Below, piece by piece: positions 24,346-36,229 of a stretch of DNA of 64,000 nucleotides (its first letter is position 1; each line of letters opens with the position of its first letter). A program made the position numbers and the translations under genes. Source of the DNA: Chrysemys picta bellii (lineage: Eukaryota > Chordata > Testudines > Emydidae); the NCBI RefSeq assembly GCF_011386835.1, contig NC_088791.1, positions 27,564,998-27,628,997 of the forward strand, read 5' to 3'. The notes beneath the pieces were generated by a model. The model was not told the DNA's origin. It did no database searches and saw only the letters and a list, made by a program, of their open reading frames with translations.

Positions 24346-26182
24346 TGCCTATGTCCTTTGTGAATCTAGCCTTTTGTTTCCAAATTTCCTTCACCTTTTT
24401 TTTTTAAAGGTTAAAGATGCCCAAAATCAAAATGCTTCATTGGGGGCCAAAGCATTACATGTGACCCAAAAATCCATTATTTGCCCAGCTCTTGTCACCA
24501 CTACCAGATCTGCTGTAGCTTAAACAACCTCTTGAAGGTACGATTTAAGATTCCTGCTACCTCTTTCCTAGTATATTACTTCATTCAGTCTAATTTTCCT
24601 ACTTTTCTGTCCCCTTTTCTCCTGTCTACTTGACTCCAAGCTGGACCAGCTTAGGAGCTGACAACTCCTTTTTGCCATCATCAGTGTTGCCAATTCTCAA
24701 GGTTTGAGTTTGAGTCTCATGATAACTGGTGTTTTTCTTGGAGCCCCAGCTCCTGGAATCATGCAAATATGTGAGGTTCTCAGATTTCTTTCTTTCTTTC
24801 TTTCTTTCTTTAACAAAACTTCTAGCCCTTAGTCCTGGAGAAAAGAATGAAAATGTGACACCAGCGCACCCAAAAGGCTCAAAACCAAGAAGGCAGATAA
24901 AGAGAATGCAAAATGGATTGTTTAAATCTCATGGGTTTTTCAACCCCTCGCATGCTACTTTGGGGTCTGACTCAAGATCTTTAAAGGTTTGGGGGCAACA
25001 AACACAGTAATTAGTGTGAAAGGCTACAAAAGCCATTAGTGGCTTTGCCTTGGTATGAGACCTTGTCAGCCAGGTATCATCCCAGACCATAAAGGAACAT
25101 AGGGTGCAGAAGTTAAAGCAATTTGTGTGTGTCCCTGACTCATATTGTACAATGGAGGATTGACAGGGGAAAAAGGAGAGCCTCAGACAGAAGATTCACT
25201 ATTTTTTCCTTATCTTTTTTCTCTTGCGCATTTTTATTATGTTTGTTCTATAAGGTTGAAATTACAAACATGACTGTTACAAAATCCAACTTTTAACTAA
25301 CTGTCCTTCCTTTATCCCCCTGAGACAGACACGTGGTATAATAAGCGTCTTTTTAAACAAAGGAGATTATTGATTGTAACAGGAAACAAAGGGAACCTTT
25401 CAAAAATGAATGATTGCTTAAGTTGTGTAAAGTTTCTGTTTTGTTTCTTTTTGTCACTTGTGGAGTGGTTGTGACAGTGGAGTCCAGAGTCCCTTACAAA
25501 AACTCACAAAGCAAAATTTATTATTTTAATGTTGTGACAGTAGAATGAGCAGTCCAGGAACACCTCCAAGCCCCAAAAGCTAATCAGCACTGAGCCAATG
25601 CCCAGCATGATGCTAGAAGACACTGAACTGTGGCAGCAGTGTAATGTTTCTATATCCACTCGGGACTTCATGGTCATTAAGTATGCTTCACCCCACTACT
25701 GTGGAGACTGTCAATTGGGACAGAGAACAGAAGCAGGCCTCCACCACTTGAATGAAAGGAGAAGATATAGTAGCTACAGCGGTAAGATTTATTTTCTTTA
25801 TGTATTAAAGCTATTAGAGTTCAACATAATCCCATAAATGGGAGCAGGTATGTCATTCCATCCAGTAGCTAGCAGGAATAAATATACAGTAATTGCACTG
25901 GTTTGGGTTTATATTAGGGTCGCCACGTTGGCTGGTGCTTGTCCCTGGCAGAGAGGGACCCAGGTGCCACTGGGCAGGGGCAGCACATTCCCAGCTGCGA
26001 TGTGCATGGACAGTAGTTAAGACAGCTGTGCATACTGCCACACTACACACAGCAAAAAAAAAAAAAAAAAAACGCCATACCACTTTTTCTGACCAGCAAC
26101 TTGCAAGGCACTAGAAAAAAACACCCAGACTGGTCAAATGAGCCAGATGGTATAGGTCCAACTGTGTGGCCACACAGGGCCC
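24346..26182. other. Unassigned DNA with simple repeats
   Basis: No gene is supported. A (TTTC)n microsatellite lies at 24,785-24,811, an A19 run at about 26,055-26,073, and the perfect palindrome TGTGTGGCCACACA at about 26,163-26,176. The block around 24,690-25,012 looks like part of an interspersed repeat but its ends are unclear. Confidence 0.5.
24785..24811 (+). repeat. (TTTC)n microsatellite
   Basis: There are about seven uninterrupted TTTC units, directly visible. Confidence 0.95.
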
Positions 26183-27553
26183 ACATGGTTTTTGTAAAGG
26201 GAAATCATGTCTCACCAATCTACTAGAATTATTTGAGGGCGTCAACAAGCATGTGGACAAGGGGGATCCAGTAGATATAGTGTACTTAGATTTTCAGAAA
26301 GCCTTTGACAAGGTCTCTCACCAAAGGCTCTTAAGCAAAGTAAGCTGTCATGGAATAAGAGGGAAGGCCCTCTCATGGATTAGTAACTAGCTAAAAGATA
26401 AGAAACAAAGGGTAGGAGTAAATGGTCAGGTTTCACAATGGAGAGCAGTAAATAGTGGTGTCCCCCAGAGGTCTGTACTGGGCCAACTCCTATTGAACAT
26501 ATTCATAAATGATCTGGATAAAGGGGTAAATAGTGAGGTGGCAAAATTTGCAGATGATACAAAACTACTCAATAGTTAAGTCCCAAGCAGACTGCGAAGA
26601 GCTACAAAAGGATCTCACAAAACTGGGTGACTGGGCAACAAAATGGCAGAAGAAATTCAATGTTGATAAATACAAAGTAATGCACATTGGAAAACATAAT
26701 CCCAACTATACATATAAAATGATGCGGTCTAAATTAGCTGTTACCACTTAAGAAAGAGATCTTGGAGTCATTGTGGATAGTTCTCTGAAAACATCCACTC
26801 AATGTGCAGCGGCAGTCAAAAAGGCGATTAGAATGTTGGGAATCATTAAGAAAGGGATAAATAATAAGACAGAAAATATCATATTGCCTCTATATAAATC
26901 CATGGTACACCCACATCTTGAATACTGAGTGCAGATGCGGTCGCCCCATCTCAAAAAAGATATATTGGAATTGGAAAAGGTTCAGAAAAGGGCAACAAAA
27001 ATGATTAGGGGTATGGAACAGCTGTCATATAAGGAGCGATTAATAAGACTGGGACTTTTCAGCTTGGAAAAGAGACGACTAAGGGGGGATATGATACAGG
27101 TCTATAAAATCATGACTGATGTGGAGAAAGTAAATAAGGAAGTGTTGTTTACTCTTCATAACAGAAGAACTAGGGGTCACCAAATGAAATGAATAGGCAG
27201 CAGATTTAAAACAAACAAAAGGAAGTATTTTTTCACACAATGCACAGTCAACCTATGGAACTCCTTGCTAGAGGATGTTGTGAAGGCCAAGATTATAACA
27301 GGGTTCAAAAAAGAACTAGATAAGTTCATGGAGGATAGGTCCATCAATGGCTATTAGCTGGGATAGGCAGGGATGATGTCCCTATCCCCTCCCAGAAACT
27401 GGGAATGGGCGACAGGGGATGAATCACTTGCTGATTACCTGTTCTGTTCATTCCCTCTGGGGCATTTGGCATTGGCCATTGTTGAAAGACAGGATACTGG
27501 GCTATATGGACCTTTGGTCTGACCCAATATGGCCGTTCTTATGTTCTTATGCC
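26183..27553 (+). mobile_element. CR1 LINE, 5'-truncated (lineage B)
   Basis: The copy begins in the reverse transcriptase ([20 protein letters not shown]) and continues with VYLDFQKAFDKVSH. The catalytic block KFADDTKLL is coded at about 26,544-26,570. The C-terminal domain runs through [19 protein letters not shown] near 27,000. It ends with a 3' UTR whose last bases are GACCTTTGGTCTGACC ... TTCTTATGTTCTTATG. At least three frameshifts or stops separate the ORF pieces (26,166-26,390; 26,533-26,751; 26,929-27,192). The 3' end differs from lineage A. Confidence 0.95.
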
Positions 27554-27939
27554 ACAGCATTTGTGCAGGGACCAGTGTACTCTACTTTCCTCCCCAAAAA
27601 GAGGGCAAAGAGAAGGTGGGATCAAGGCCCTGTCCCTCCTTTTGCATTAGCCTCTGGAGCAGGGCCTTTGCATCAGAGGTGCAATCTTCTCCATCCTAAT
27701 GGATGCAGCAGATAGACTGCACCTTTCAGTCTGCATATTCTTAGCACTGCTTCTTGTGCACGATCTCTCTAGTGCTCTTCCCAGGGCAGGGCAGTCCTGT
27801 ACTCTAGGCTGTGCCTTAAAAGCAAAACTTCAGCATGTCATGTATGCAAGCAACTAATATAGAAAGACTTGAGGAGATTAATGGATGACTAGATCAAGGT
27901 CTGAGAAAAGATGGTCAATACTAGGGAGGTCTTTACTCT

Positions 27940-28205
27940 AGCAGACAAAGACTTAACAAGTTCCAGTAGTTGGAAGTTGAAGCAAGACAAATAAGGCAAA
28001 AAATTTTCAATAGTGAGGCTAATCCACCATTGGACAGTTTGACCAAGGATTCGCTATCACTTGGAGTTTTAAATCAAAACTGGATATCTTTGTAAAAGAG
28101 ACTTTCTTTCTCAGCCACAAGTTTTGGGGCTTGATGCAGAAATCAATTAGTACAATTCCCTGGAGTAGGAGGACAGACTAGATGATCCAGCTTGAAATCT
28201 AGGGA
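27940..28205 (+). mobile_element. Old CR1 3' region (lineage C)
   Basis: CAGTAGTTGGAAGTTGAAGC, AATAGTGAGGCTAATCCACC and GACAGACTAGATGATCC match the same order as 19,590-19,880. It is diverged and lacks coding capacity. Confidence 0.65.
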
Positions 28206-28861
28206 TGGTTTGCAAAGCATTTTGTGTTCCAGCTTGATGAAAGTTTCTATATAAACATAAGATCATTATTACTTAACTGCAAATTGTTTCCAGACTAAAC
28301 GGTTTTATATGGAAATAAACACTGGTTTTGTGAATTCTTTATATGAGAAAAATGGTTGTGGGTTTAATGCGCATGTTTGTCAAACAAAGTTATCTATTGT
28401 ATTTGTACTAGTGAGATTACTTGTGTATCTTGCAACAAGCATTCTTTAGTTGGGAAGGATAAAGTGAACTACAGCATAATACTGTTTATCCTTGAGGGAA
28501 CCGATTCTGCCTTTCTTATGTATCCTGAACTTTGATTTAATGGATCCTCTAACTTCAAGATATGGAAATTTGCAGATGCACAAGGAATACAAGATTGGAT
28601 CCAAGTCAGAAACTATTTTCCCCAAGTTTTCCTATTTAATGCAAGAGGAAAAGATTAAAACAATAGAAAGCGTCCTTAAAGCCAACCTGCACCCTTTTTC
28701 TTGAAACTTCTCCTGTGCTATATAAACTGAATTGTACTGGAAAATAAAGTTCACAATTAAATGTGGCATTTTGTTAGTTCTTTTGCAGTGCTAGATGCCA
28801 TGTTCACACCCCCGTTTGGTTTTTAGGATGAATTACCAAGAGTGATGCATGGGGATATAAT
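28206..28861. other. Unassigned non-coding DNA
   Basis: Nothing was recognised. The short ORF at 28,492-28,704 has no domain character. Confidence 0.45.
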
Positions 28862-30034
28862 TGTGGATGAGGGAAAGCAGTGGACATGCTATTCCTTGAC
28901 TTTAGCAAAGCTTTTGATATGGTCTCCCACAGTATTCTTGCCATCAAGTTAAAGAAGAATGGGCTGGATGAATGGACTATAAGATGGATAGAAAGCTGGC
29001 TAGATCATTGGGCTCAACGGGTAGTGATCAATGACTCCATGTCTAGTTGGCAGCCGGTATAAAGCGGAGTGCCCCAAGGGTTGGTCCTGGGGCCGGTTTT
29101 GTTCAATATCTTTATTAATGATCTGGAGGATGGCATGGACTGCACCCTCAGCAAGTTTGAAGATGACACTAAACTGGGAGGAGTGGTAGATACGCTGGAG
29201 GGTAGGGATAGGATACAGCGGGACTAGACAAATTACAGGATTGGGCCAAAAGAAATCTGATGAGGATCAATAAGGACAAGTGCAGAGTCCTGCACTTAGG
29301 AAGGAAGAATCCCATGCACTGCTACAGACTAGGGACCTAGTGGTTAGGCAGCAGTTCTGCAGAAAATGACGGGGTTACAGTGGACGAGAAGCTGGATATG
29401 AGTCAACAATGTGCCCTTGTTGCCAAGAAGGCTAATGGCATTTTGGGCTGTATAAGTAGGGGCATTGCCAGCAGATCGAGGGATGTGATCATTCCCCTCC
29501 AGTCGACATTGGTGAGGCCTCATCTGGAGTACTGTGTCCAGTTTTGGGCCCCACACTACAAGAAGGATGTGGAAAAATTGGAAAGAGTCCAGCGGAGGGC
29601 AACAAAAATGATTAGGGGCTGGAACACATGACTTATGAGGAGAGGCTGAGGGAACTGGGGTTATTTAGTCTGCAGAAGAGAAGAATGAGGGGGGAATTTG
29701 ATAGCTGCTTTCAACTATCTGAAAGGGGGTCCCAAAGAGGATGGATCTAGACTGTTCTCAGTGGTGGCAGATGACAGAACAAAGAGTAATGGTCTCAACT
29801 TGCAGTGGGGGAGGTTTAGGTTGGATATTAGGAAATACTTTTTCACTAGGAGGGTGATGAAGCACTGGAATGGGTTACCTAGGGAGGTGGTAGAATCTCC
29901 TTCCTTAGAGATTGTTAAGGTCAGGCTTGACAAAGCCCTGGCTGGGATGATTTAGTTGGGGATTGGTCCTGCTTTGAGCAGGGGGTTGGACTAGATGACC
30001 TATTGAGGTCCCTTCCAACCCGATATTCTATGAT
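28862..30034 (+). mobile_element. CR1 LINE, 5'-truncated (lineage A)
   Basis: The copy starts at the position equivalent to 59,287 of the long CR1 and runs to its ATTCTATGATT tail. Reverse transcriptase motifs include [16 protein letters not shown] at 28,880. The block after SSWQPV is broken by a TAA, and the codon before the catalytic aspartates is changed ([10 protein letters not shown] at about 29,155). The C-terminal thumb-like domain is at 29,380-29,955. Nonsense mutations and small deletions are scattered, so it is inactive. It is close in sequence to 57,270-60,478. Confidence 0.95.
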
Positions 30035-30294
30035 TAAGGGGAAATTTAAACTGAATTTCACAATGTCTTCCTGACAGTGAGAGATATTCAACTGAGCAAT
30101 AATCTCTTTTGGGAAGTGATTTAGAAGTCCCAAAATATGGGGATTTTAAATCTAGGAAAGACATCAACCACTAAAAAAGGCACTGAGAACAACCCTGCAT
30201 TGACAGACGTAGACTGAATGATCTCTGAAGCTTTTTCTGTTGCTGAGCCTGAATCTGATCTCGCTCATGCCAGGGTTACACAGTGGATGTCACT

Positions 30295-30405
30295 GGAGTT
30301 TATTATTTATTAGCATGTCTAAGGGCCCCAACCAGCTTCACCAGCCATTGTGAAGTCCATAGTGACGGTCCCTGCCTCAAAGAGTTTACAAGCTAAAAGG
30401 AATTT
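30295..30405. repeat. Ancient amniote interspersed repeat
   Basis: GGCCCCAACCAGCTTCACC, GACGGTCCCTGCCTCAAAGAG and TTTACAAGCTAA are in the same family and orientation as 13,718-13,812 and inverted relative to 6885-6985. Confidence 0.5.
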
Positions 30406-31329
30406 GCCTGATTTATGCAGCCAACAGAGTCAGATCCTCTAACTTCTTTCTTTCTGTGACTTCCCCCATGCCGGGCCACAGAAGCTCCAGAAAGACAGAC
30501 TCGGTGCTTCTAGAGCCTCCTGTACCACCTCAGAGGTATAGGAAGTGCCTTAGCACAGGCTGGGTAGGCTTTCTGTACTTCGTTTGAAGTCGGACACAGC
30601 AGGCTTTTCACCTACTCCAGTAAGTTAGCTCCGAGTAGTTCCCCTTGTTTGGTCAGTTTTGCCTGTTGATTTTCAGCTGTCACCAGCCTCTTTTCTACAC
30701 ATTAGGGCTGGGACTGTCAAACTGCCAAAGGCACCCAACACCCGTTTCAATTCTATTTAATTTAAACTCCTTTGAAACAGAGGTGCCAATTAGGGAGGGC
30801 AGGGGGGCACTTAACCACCCTACCCCACCCCCGAGTTTCATACCTGAGCCGGGCTCCAGCTCGCTCCTCATGGACGAGCATACGCATGCAGGAGCACTGG
30901 CCCTTTAAAACAGGCATGCAGAGCTCTCTGTGTGCAAGAGTCACACAACCCTTCCCCTGAGCTGTCAATCAGCCAGGCGGCTTCTTTGTTGGCCACAGCC
31001 CTTAGCTAGGGCTCCCCTGCATCACTCACCTGCACACCTACACTGCTCTGCTTGGGGCGCTCCGTGCTGTGCCTCTCCTGGCCAAAGCCTGGGGCTTGCA
31101 CTACCACTGGCTGCTACTTCATTGAGCTTTCCAGGGGCTGTGGGGCGGGGACGGGGGTGGATTGCTCGTCCCTGGATCCTGCATCTCCTTCATCCTCCAG
31201 GCTGCCAATTGCAAGCCCCTCGTCTTCCCTCCCTTTCCCCCACCCCCAAAGGATTTGAGCTAATGTTCTCACCTTTGGTGAGTTCATCATATTTTTTAGA
31301 AGGTTTCTAACTTGTCACAATTGAAGTAA
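30406..31329. other. Unassigned DNA, rising GC
   Basis: No gene is supported. Overlapping ORFs between 30,760 and 31,310 lie on both strands and arise from high GC and few stop codons. Confidence 0.4.
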
Positions 31330-31951
31330 CAGGGGCGTGCACAGGAATTTAAATTTCACTGCTTTTGGAGGGGCACATGCCATACATGGGGGGGCATGCG
31401 GGGTCAAGTCCCCCACCCCAGATTTCTGCTTGGCCTGCGGGGGTGGGGGAGCGAGAGGGACCCTGTCCTTCTCCCACTGCGCCTGCCCCCCAGCATGCTT
31501 AGCCCCTGTCTGGCAGCTGGGCCCAGGCAGGCAGCAGAGAGGGCAGGACCAGCCACTTCTCATGCCAGCTGCTCTGGGTCGCTGCTCTGTGCAGCACAGC
31601 AGTTGCCTGTGAAAGCTGAGCTGGGGGCCAAGTGAGCCAGGGTCCCCTCTCCCCCCGGCACATTTCAGGCTCACTCATCCCCTGTACCCAGCAGCTGGGC
31701 CCGGTTGGCGAGCAGGCCACTGCCACCAACTCCCCAGCGGCCATCTTCAGCTGGCAAGAGAAGTGACTTCCTCCCACTCCCCGCCCGGGCCCGCCTGCCA
31801 GGGACACGGGCCAAACGTGCCAGGGGGAGACGCAGTGGGAGAAGGACAGAGCCCCCTCTCCGCCTGCAGGTAATATGGAGTGGGGAGAGCGCGGTGGCCC
31901 CAGGGCTGGGCACCGGGTGGGGGGGATCGCTGGGCAGAGGAGACACGTGGG

Positions 31952-32389
31952 CAGGGCCGGCTCCAGGCACCAGCCCACCAAGCTTGTGTTTGGGGCAGCA
32001 CCTGGTGGGGGGGTGGCGCGGTGTGGCGCTCCGGCTGCCGGGGAAAGCGGGGCCACGGCCAGGCTCGCCGCCCTCCCCCCGGTGCTCTGTCCGCCGGGAA
32101 GAGCGGAGCCCTGGCCGGGCACACCACCCTCCCCCTGGCGCTCTGGCCGCCGGGGAGAGCGGAGCCCCGACCAGGGCTCGCCACTCTCCCCCCGGCGCTC
32201 TGGTCACCGGGGAGAGCGGAGCCCCGGCCGGGCACTCCACCCTCCTCCCAGGGCTCCGGCGCCCTCCCCCCGGCCGCCGGGGAGAGCGGAGCCCCGCCTG
32301 GGGCTCCGGCCGCCCTCCCCTGCCGTGTTGGGGGGGGGCAGCCGGAGGCTTTTTTGCCTGGGGCGGCAAAAAAGCCAGAGCCGGCCCTG
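31952..32389. mobile_element. hAT MITE, CAGGGCCGGCTC family, perfect 8-bp TSD
   Basis: The termini CAGGGCCGGCTCCAGGCACC and GCCAGAGCCGGCCCTG are inverted, with the further inner pair GGGGCAGC/GGGGCGGC. The direct repeat CACGTGGG flanks both sides (31,944-31,951 and 32,390-32,397), the exact 8 bp expected for hAT. There is no ORF of its own. The interior is a tandem array (32,033-32,325). Confidence 0.95.
32033..32325 (+). repeat. Tandem minisatellite of about 57 bp inside the hAT MITE
   Basis: The anchor GGAGAGCGGAGCCCC recurs at about 32,045 (diverged), 32,101, 32,157, 32,214 and 32,284, giving spacings of 56, 56, 57 and 70 bp. Unit content is more than 75% G+C. Confidence 0.9.
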
Positions 32390-32454
32390 CACGTGGGGCA
32401 GTCGTATGTCCTCACCTTTAGGTTGTGCCCCACCAGTATCGGGAAGCAAAAGTC

Positions 32455-32618
32455 CAGGGCTGCCCAGGGGACTCAGGGGGTCTGGGGCAAAGCAATTTCA
32501 GGGGCCCCTTCCATAAAAAAAAGTTGCAATACTATAGAATACTATATCCTCGTGGGGCCCCTGCGGGGCCCGGGGCCTGGGGCAAATTGCCCTACTTGCC
32601 CCCCCCCGGGTGGCCCTG
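32455..32618. mobile_element. Short hAT MITE with perfect 8-bp TSD CAAAAGTC
   Basis: The 164-bp element begins CAGGGCTGCCC and ends GGGTGGCCCTG and is flanked by CAAAAGTC at 32,447-32,454 and 32,619-32,626. Inner inverted blocks are TCTGGGGCAAAGCAATT and AAATTGCCC. It is non-coding. Confidence 0.95.
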
Positions 32619-32704
32619 CAAAAGTCATCTATGCCAGGTTCTCTGCCCCCACCATGGCCCCAGGGGCACATTCTGTTGGAGTATATTGCTGTCTGCCATG
32701 CAAT

Positions 32705-32744
32705 CATCGTGTCAGTAAAAACCAGTGCTTTTACTGACACGATG
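32705..32744. repeat. Perfect 16-bp hairpin
   Basis: CATCGTGTCAGTAAAA (32,705-32,720) and TTTTACTGACACGATG (32,729-32,744) are exact reverse complements around the 8-nt loop ACCAGTGC. No U-run follows. Function unknown. Confidence 0.95.
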
Positions 32745-35700
32745 TAGCATTATTCCTAAAATGCCTAGGACAGTGCCCTAAAGAAATTAAAGGAAAAAGA
32801 TCCGAGATGGTAAACGATGCTGAGCATCAAGACAGTGGTGTAGTTCTGAATTATCCAGAGGGGTTTCTTTTCAGATCTCCTCAGCTTCTAGTTTTAGCTC
32901 CAATGTTACAACAAAAAGAGCAAGAGCTACCTCCAGAATTCCCCTTCATTTACCTAAACACACGTATTGGATGATAACTTGTGATGTATGTGTTTAAGGA
33001 GCTAGCCCGCAGTTTAAATTTGTATCTATGTACCCCCTTGTAAAATGCCTTGCTTCTCCCCACACACACACACGCCCAGGAAAGGGTTCTGTTGTAGATG
33101 ATCTCCATACAGATGGACTTTTTTCCATAGTTAATTCATTGCAGTTGGTCTTACTCAAGGGTCTAATGTTACTGGGAGGCAATGTTGGTTCCAATCTTTA
33201 CAGAAATTTTACAAAGAAACATCATCAAGTAAATTCTAGTAATTACATGCACTTTAATACTTACAGTAAGTTGTGCTAAGTGAATTCTTCAATATAATGT
33301 GCCATTTAGGGGGTTTACAAGAGAGGCCCTATCTGTAGCATAGTTTCCAACCGAAATTGCAACTAACGAACACAAGGGGGCAAATTCTGCTCTCCTTAGC
33401 ACTGCTCTAAATCGGGAGTAATTGCAAGGGCTTCAACCATTATTCTGAATTAGGAGTTGTGTAAATAAGAACAGAATATGGTCCAGCTTATTTCATTTTT
33501 AGTTTTGACTTTATTGATAAAGATTTTGAACAATATATTTTAACCTCCTTAATATAAACCTGAGGTTCACTGAAATTCTACTTAAATTTAGAATTTCAAT
33601 CAATCATTTGTGCTTTGGAAAAGTAATGTGCAGGGGGGTCAGATTCGATGAGCTAACGGTCTCTTCTGGCCTTAAAGTCAACAAATCTATGAAAAACTGT
33701 GTGTGGTAGGTTGAGCAGTCACTGATATTTTCTTCATGTGTAGCCTGCTTGATCCCCAGAACAAACAATGAGTGATTGGGGTGATACAGGGGGAGCAGCT
33801 CAAACATCCAAAGGGGCTGACCAGAGCCAGGACATTAGCCCTGCAGGGCAGGCCTGGGTGTGGCAGTGACATCACAAGGGCCTTTTGCAGGACCTCAGCT
33901 TATTGGTCAAAGTAGCTCGGGATGCGGTGACCTCACAGTGAGCCTCTGATAATGGCCAGGTAGAAAAGGGCTGCAGGACAGAGGCAATCTCAGAGACCCC
34001 CATGGCTTTCTTGCAGCAAGGCGCCTTCTCGAGGTCTCTCCTGGAGAACAGAGAGAATTCAGGTTCACATACATGAGCATGAGGAGCTGTCTCTTTGAAG
34101 TTTTCTCCTTTCCCAGTACTGATATTGCTAGAAAACAGACATCCCTGTTGAGAAGGTAAGAGCACCCCCCCCACCCCACACACACACACACACCGTCCGC
34201 CCGCCCGCCCACCAAAATCTGAAATGGTGCCCCTGCTTTGAAATTCCCAGGTAGGAGCATATGTGCAGACAGATTAACAGCTGCAGAAACTGCACAAGCA
34301 GAGCAATACTGCAGCCTGCTGGCCTGCTGCTCTTCAGTAGCTGCAGAAGGACTGAGCACCATTAGCTAATGTACAACAGGAAAATAAAACAGACTGAGGG
34401 AGAAGGGAGTCTCTTGCTCACTAACCTATGAAAAGTTTGTGGCATACATAACCAATGCCTGGATGTAGCTAGGAAGAAGTGAGAGGGAGGGGTGGGAAAC
34501 TGCCTAACATGTCTGGCACTTTCCTTATTTTCTGCTTATGCATTTTGGTCCTTTACAAAACTACCAAATCAGAGCAGGATTCGCTTCACATGATAACAAG
34601 AATCATCTCATTCCAAACTACTTGCAATTCTATATTTATCATAAAATCAAACACAACAACCCCGCCTTCCTGATAAAAGGGTGAGAAATCATTAGTGTAA
34701 ATCTAATCCTCAGACAGTGGAGAGAGAGGGGAATTGGGGCAGCACAACTGGAAATTGTTTAATGGAAAGCAACATATTCCAAAGACCTACAAATGGCTTA
34801 TGACCTACCTGATCAGCTCTTCCCCTGTTAGAACAACATGTTACATTTCTGTTCATTGAACTTGCTTTTAAATGTGAGTTAGCTAAACCACATTAGAAGC
34901 ATAGAAGAGTCCAGGTCAGATTTAGGGTTAATGTATAACTTTACTGAAACCAAGGGAGTTACCCCCAATCACGTCACCTCTGATCTTGAGCCCTACACTT
35001 CCTTATCTTTACAGAAGAGTTAGCAAATAAACCACATGCTAAAAAGTAGTAAACAGCACTGGGAATAGTTCAGTAAGTATTCTACCATGAGTCTGGTGAT
35101 GGATTGTAGCAAGGGAGTAGGAGGAGATCAATGAAAGTCTTTAGGCTCCTAGGAACATAAATATCTGTGTGGATCAGGGAGTAGTTCCTTAACATAACAC
35201 TGCAAATTTTCAGACTTAACCTTCTAGTATCCAGCTCAGGATCCATCATATTCAGAAGGCTCAGGAGATATTCATTTATTTACAACTTCTCCAGTCATTC
35301 GAACTCCCAAAAGAGAGAATTTCCCATGCTAAGATTTGGCAGGTTGCTGGATTGTTACTTCTGCTGTCTTCTCCACAGGATGGGCTGGGCCCTTAAGGGG
35401 ACCTAGGGCTCAAGCTCAAACCGAGCCTCCACCTATACCTGGTTTTCCTTCTGGATCATGAAAGTTGTCATTTCCAGTTGTCAGTTCTAGATTTGGCGAC
35501 TCAGGAAGTCCCTGTGAACGAACAGTCTGTGGTATGGAACAAAGATCTATGGAAGAGGCCTGTGGCAGGGGCCTAGGGAACGCAGTGTGTCAGCTGAGCT
35601 CTTCAGAGACCAGGAGTCTGACATGAGACTGCCAATGAGTTCTTGAACAGAGGGAAGCAACAACAGAACCTGGGAGGGCCTTGATGGAGGACTGCTAGGG

Positions 35701-35984
35701 ACAAGGCCTTAAAGAGAGACAAGCATTGTAAGAAGCATTCCCATGACTAGGGCTTCACAGAGGTTGCTGGGGCCCTGAAACTGAGCCCTCTGCCCTTCCA
35801 AACAATTGCCGGGGAGATAAGAAGCCCGGGGGGGGGAGGATGGAGAGTAAACCTGCACTGCACTCACCCCACAGTAGCGGCTCCCGTCCCAGGGGGCTGG
35901 GGTCAGCTCTTCGCTCCAGGTGTTGTGACCGGGCACGCTGGTTCACAGAGCCACTCAGGTAAATGAAGGGTTGTCCAGGCCAAA
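32745..35984. other. Unassigned non-coding DNA with short repeats
   Basis: (CA)n tracts lie at 33,061-33,073 and about 34,175-34,193, the latter followed by CCGCCCGCCCGCCC. A lineage C CR1 tail fragment is at 33,630-33,690 (GGGGTCAGATTCGATGAG, TCTTCTGGCCTTAAAG). No gene is supported; the ORFs at 33,872-34,362 overlap in two frames and have no domains. Confidence 0.5.
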
Positions 35985-36095
35985 TCTGTGTGGCACATGT
36001 GTAGCCCTGTGCACCAGGTTGCAATGCCATGCACTCAAATTCCATGGTTTTAGGAGCCCCTCAAATGAGGGCTTTGTGGCAAACTACCCCTTTTG
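35985..36095. repeat. Repeat shared with 39,965-40,120
   Basis: TGCACCAGGTTGCAATGCCA, then CACTCAAATTCCATGG and CCCCTCAAATGAGGGCTTTG, recur at the second site as TGCACCAAGTTGCAATGCCA, CGCTCAAATTTAGCC and CCCTCTCAAACAGGGGTCC. Two copies of one interspersed family. Confidence 0.75.
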
Positions 36096-36229
36096 CCCTC
36101 ACTTCTTCCCCATCTCTGCCTGTGAAGCAAGACTGATAGTTTGAGAGGGACAGCTATAGGGTGGCAGGTATCTGGTTTTCAACACCCAAAAAGCACCACT
36201 GACTGTAAAAAGTCCAGTTGGATTGGAGC

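Larger units (their letters stand above)
31330..32430. mobile_element. GC-rich fold-back element (CAGGGGCGTGCACAGG end), interrupted
   Basis: The left terminus CAGGGGCGTGCACAGG is typical of hAT-like CAGRG ends. Inside, about 31,445-31,515 (CTGTCCTTCTCCCACTGCG) is repeated inverted at about 31,795-31,870 (CGCAGTGGGAGAAGGACAG), making a large hairpin. A different hAT element (31,952-32,389) was inserted later. The right end is not certain; GGTTGTGCCCCACC near 32,421 may be its decayed remnant. The long overlapping ORFs on both strands are side effects of GC content and inverted structure. Confidence 0.55.

Noticed and set aside
31499..32737. Overlapping ORFs of 200-285 codons on both strands
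   Set aside because: They run through GC-rich hAT interiors and the 57-bp array, occur in several frames of both strands at once, and consist of Pro/Gly/Arg/Ala low complexity.
33061..34196. CA-repeat tracts as possible regulatory Z-DNA elements
   Set aside because: They are short ordinary microsatellites, and no promoter or gene is nearby to regulate.
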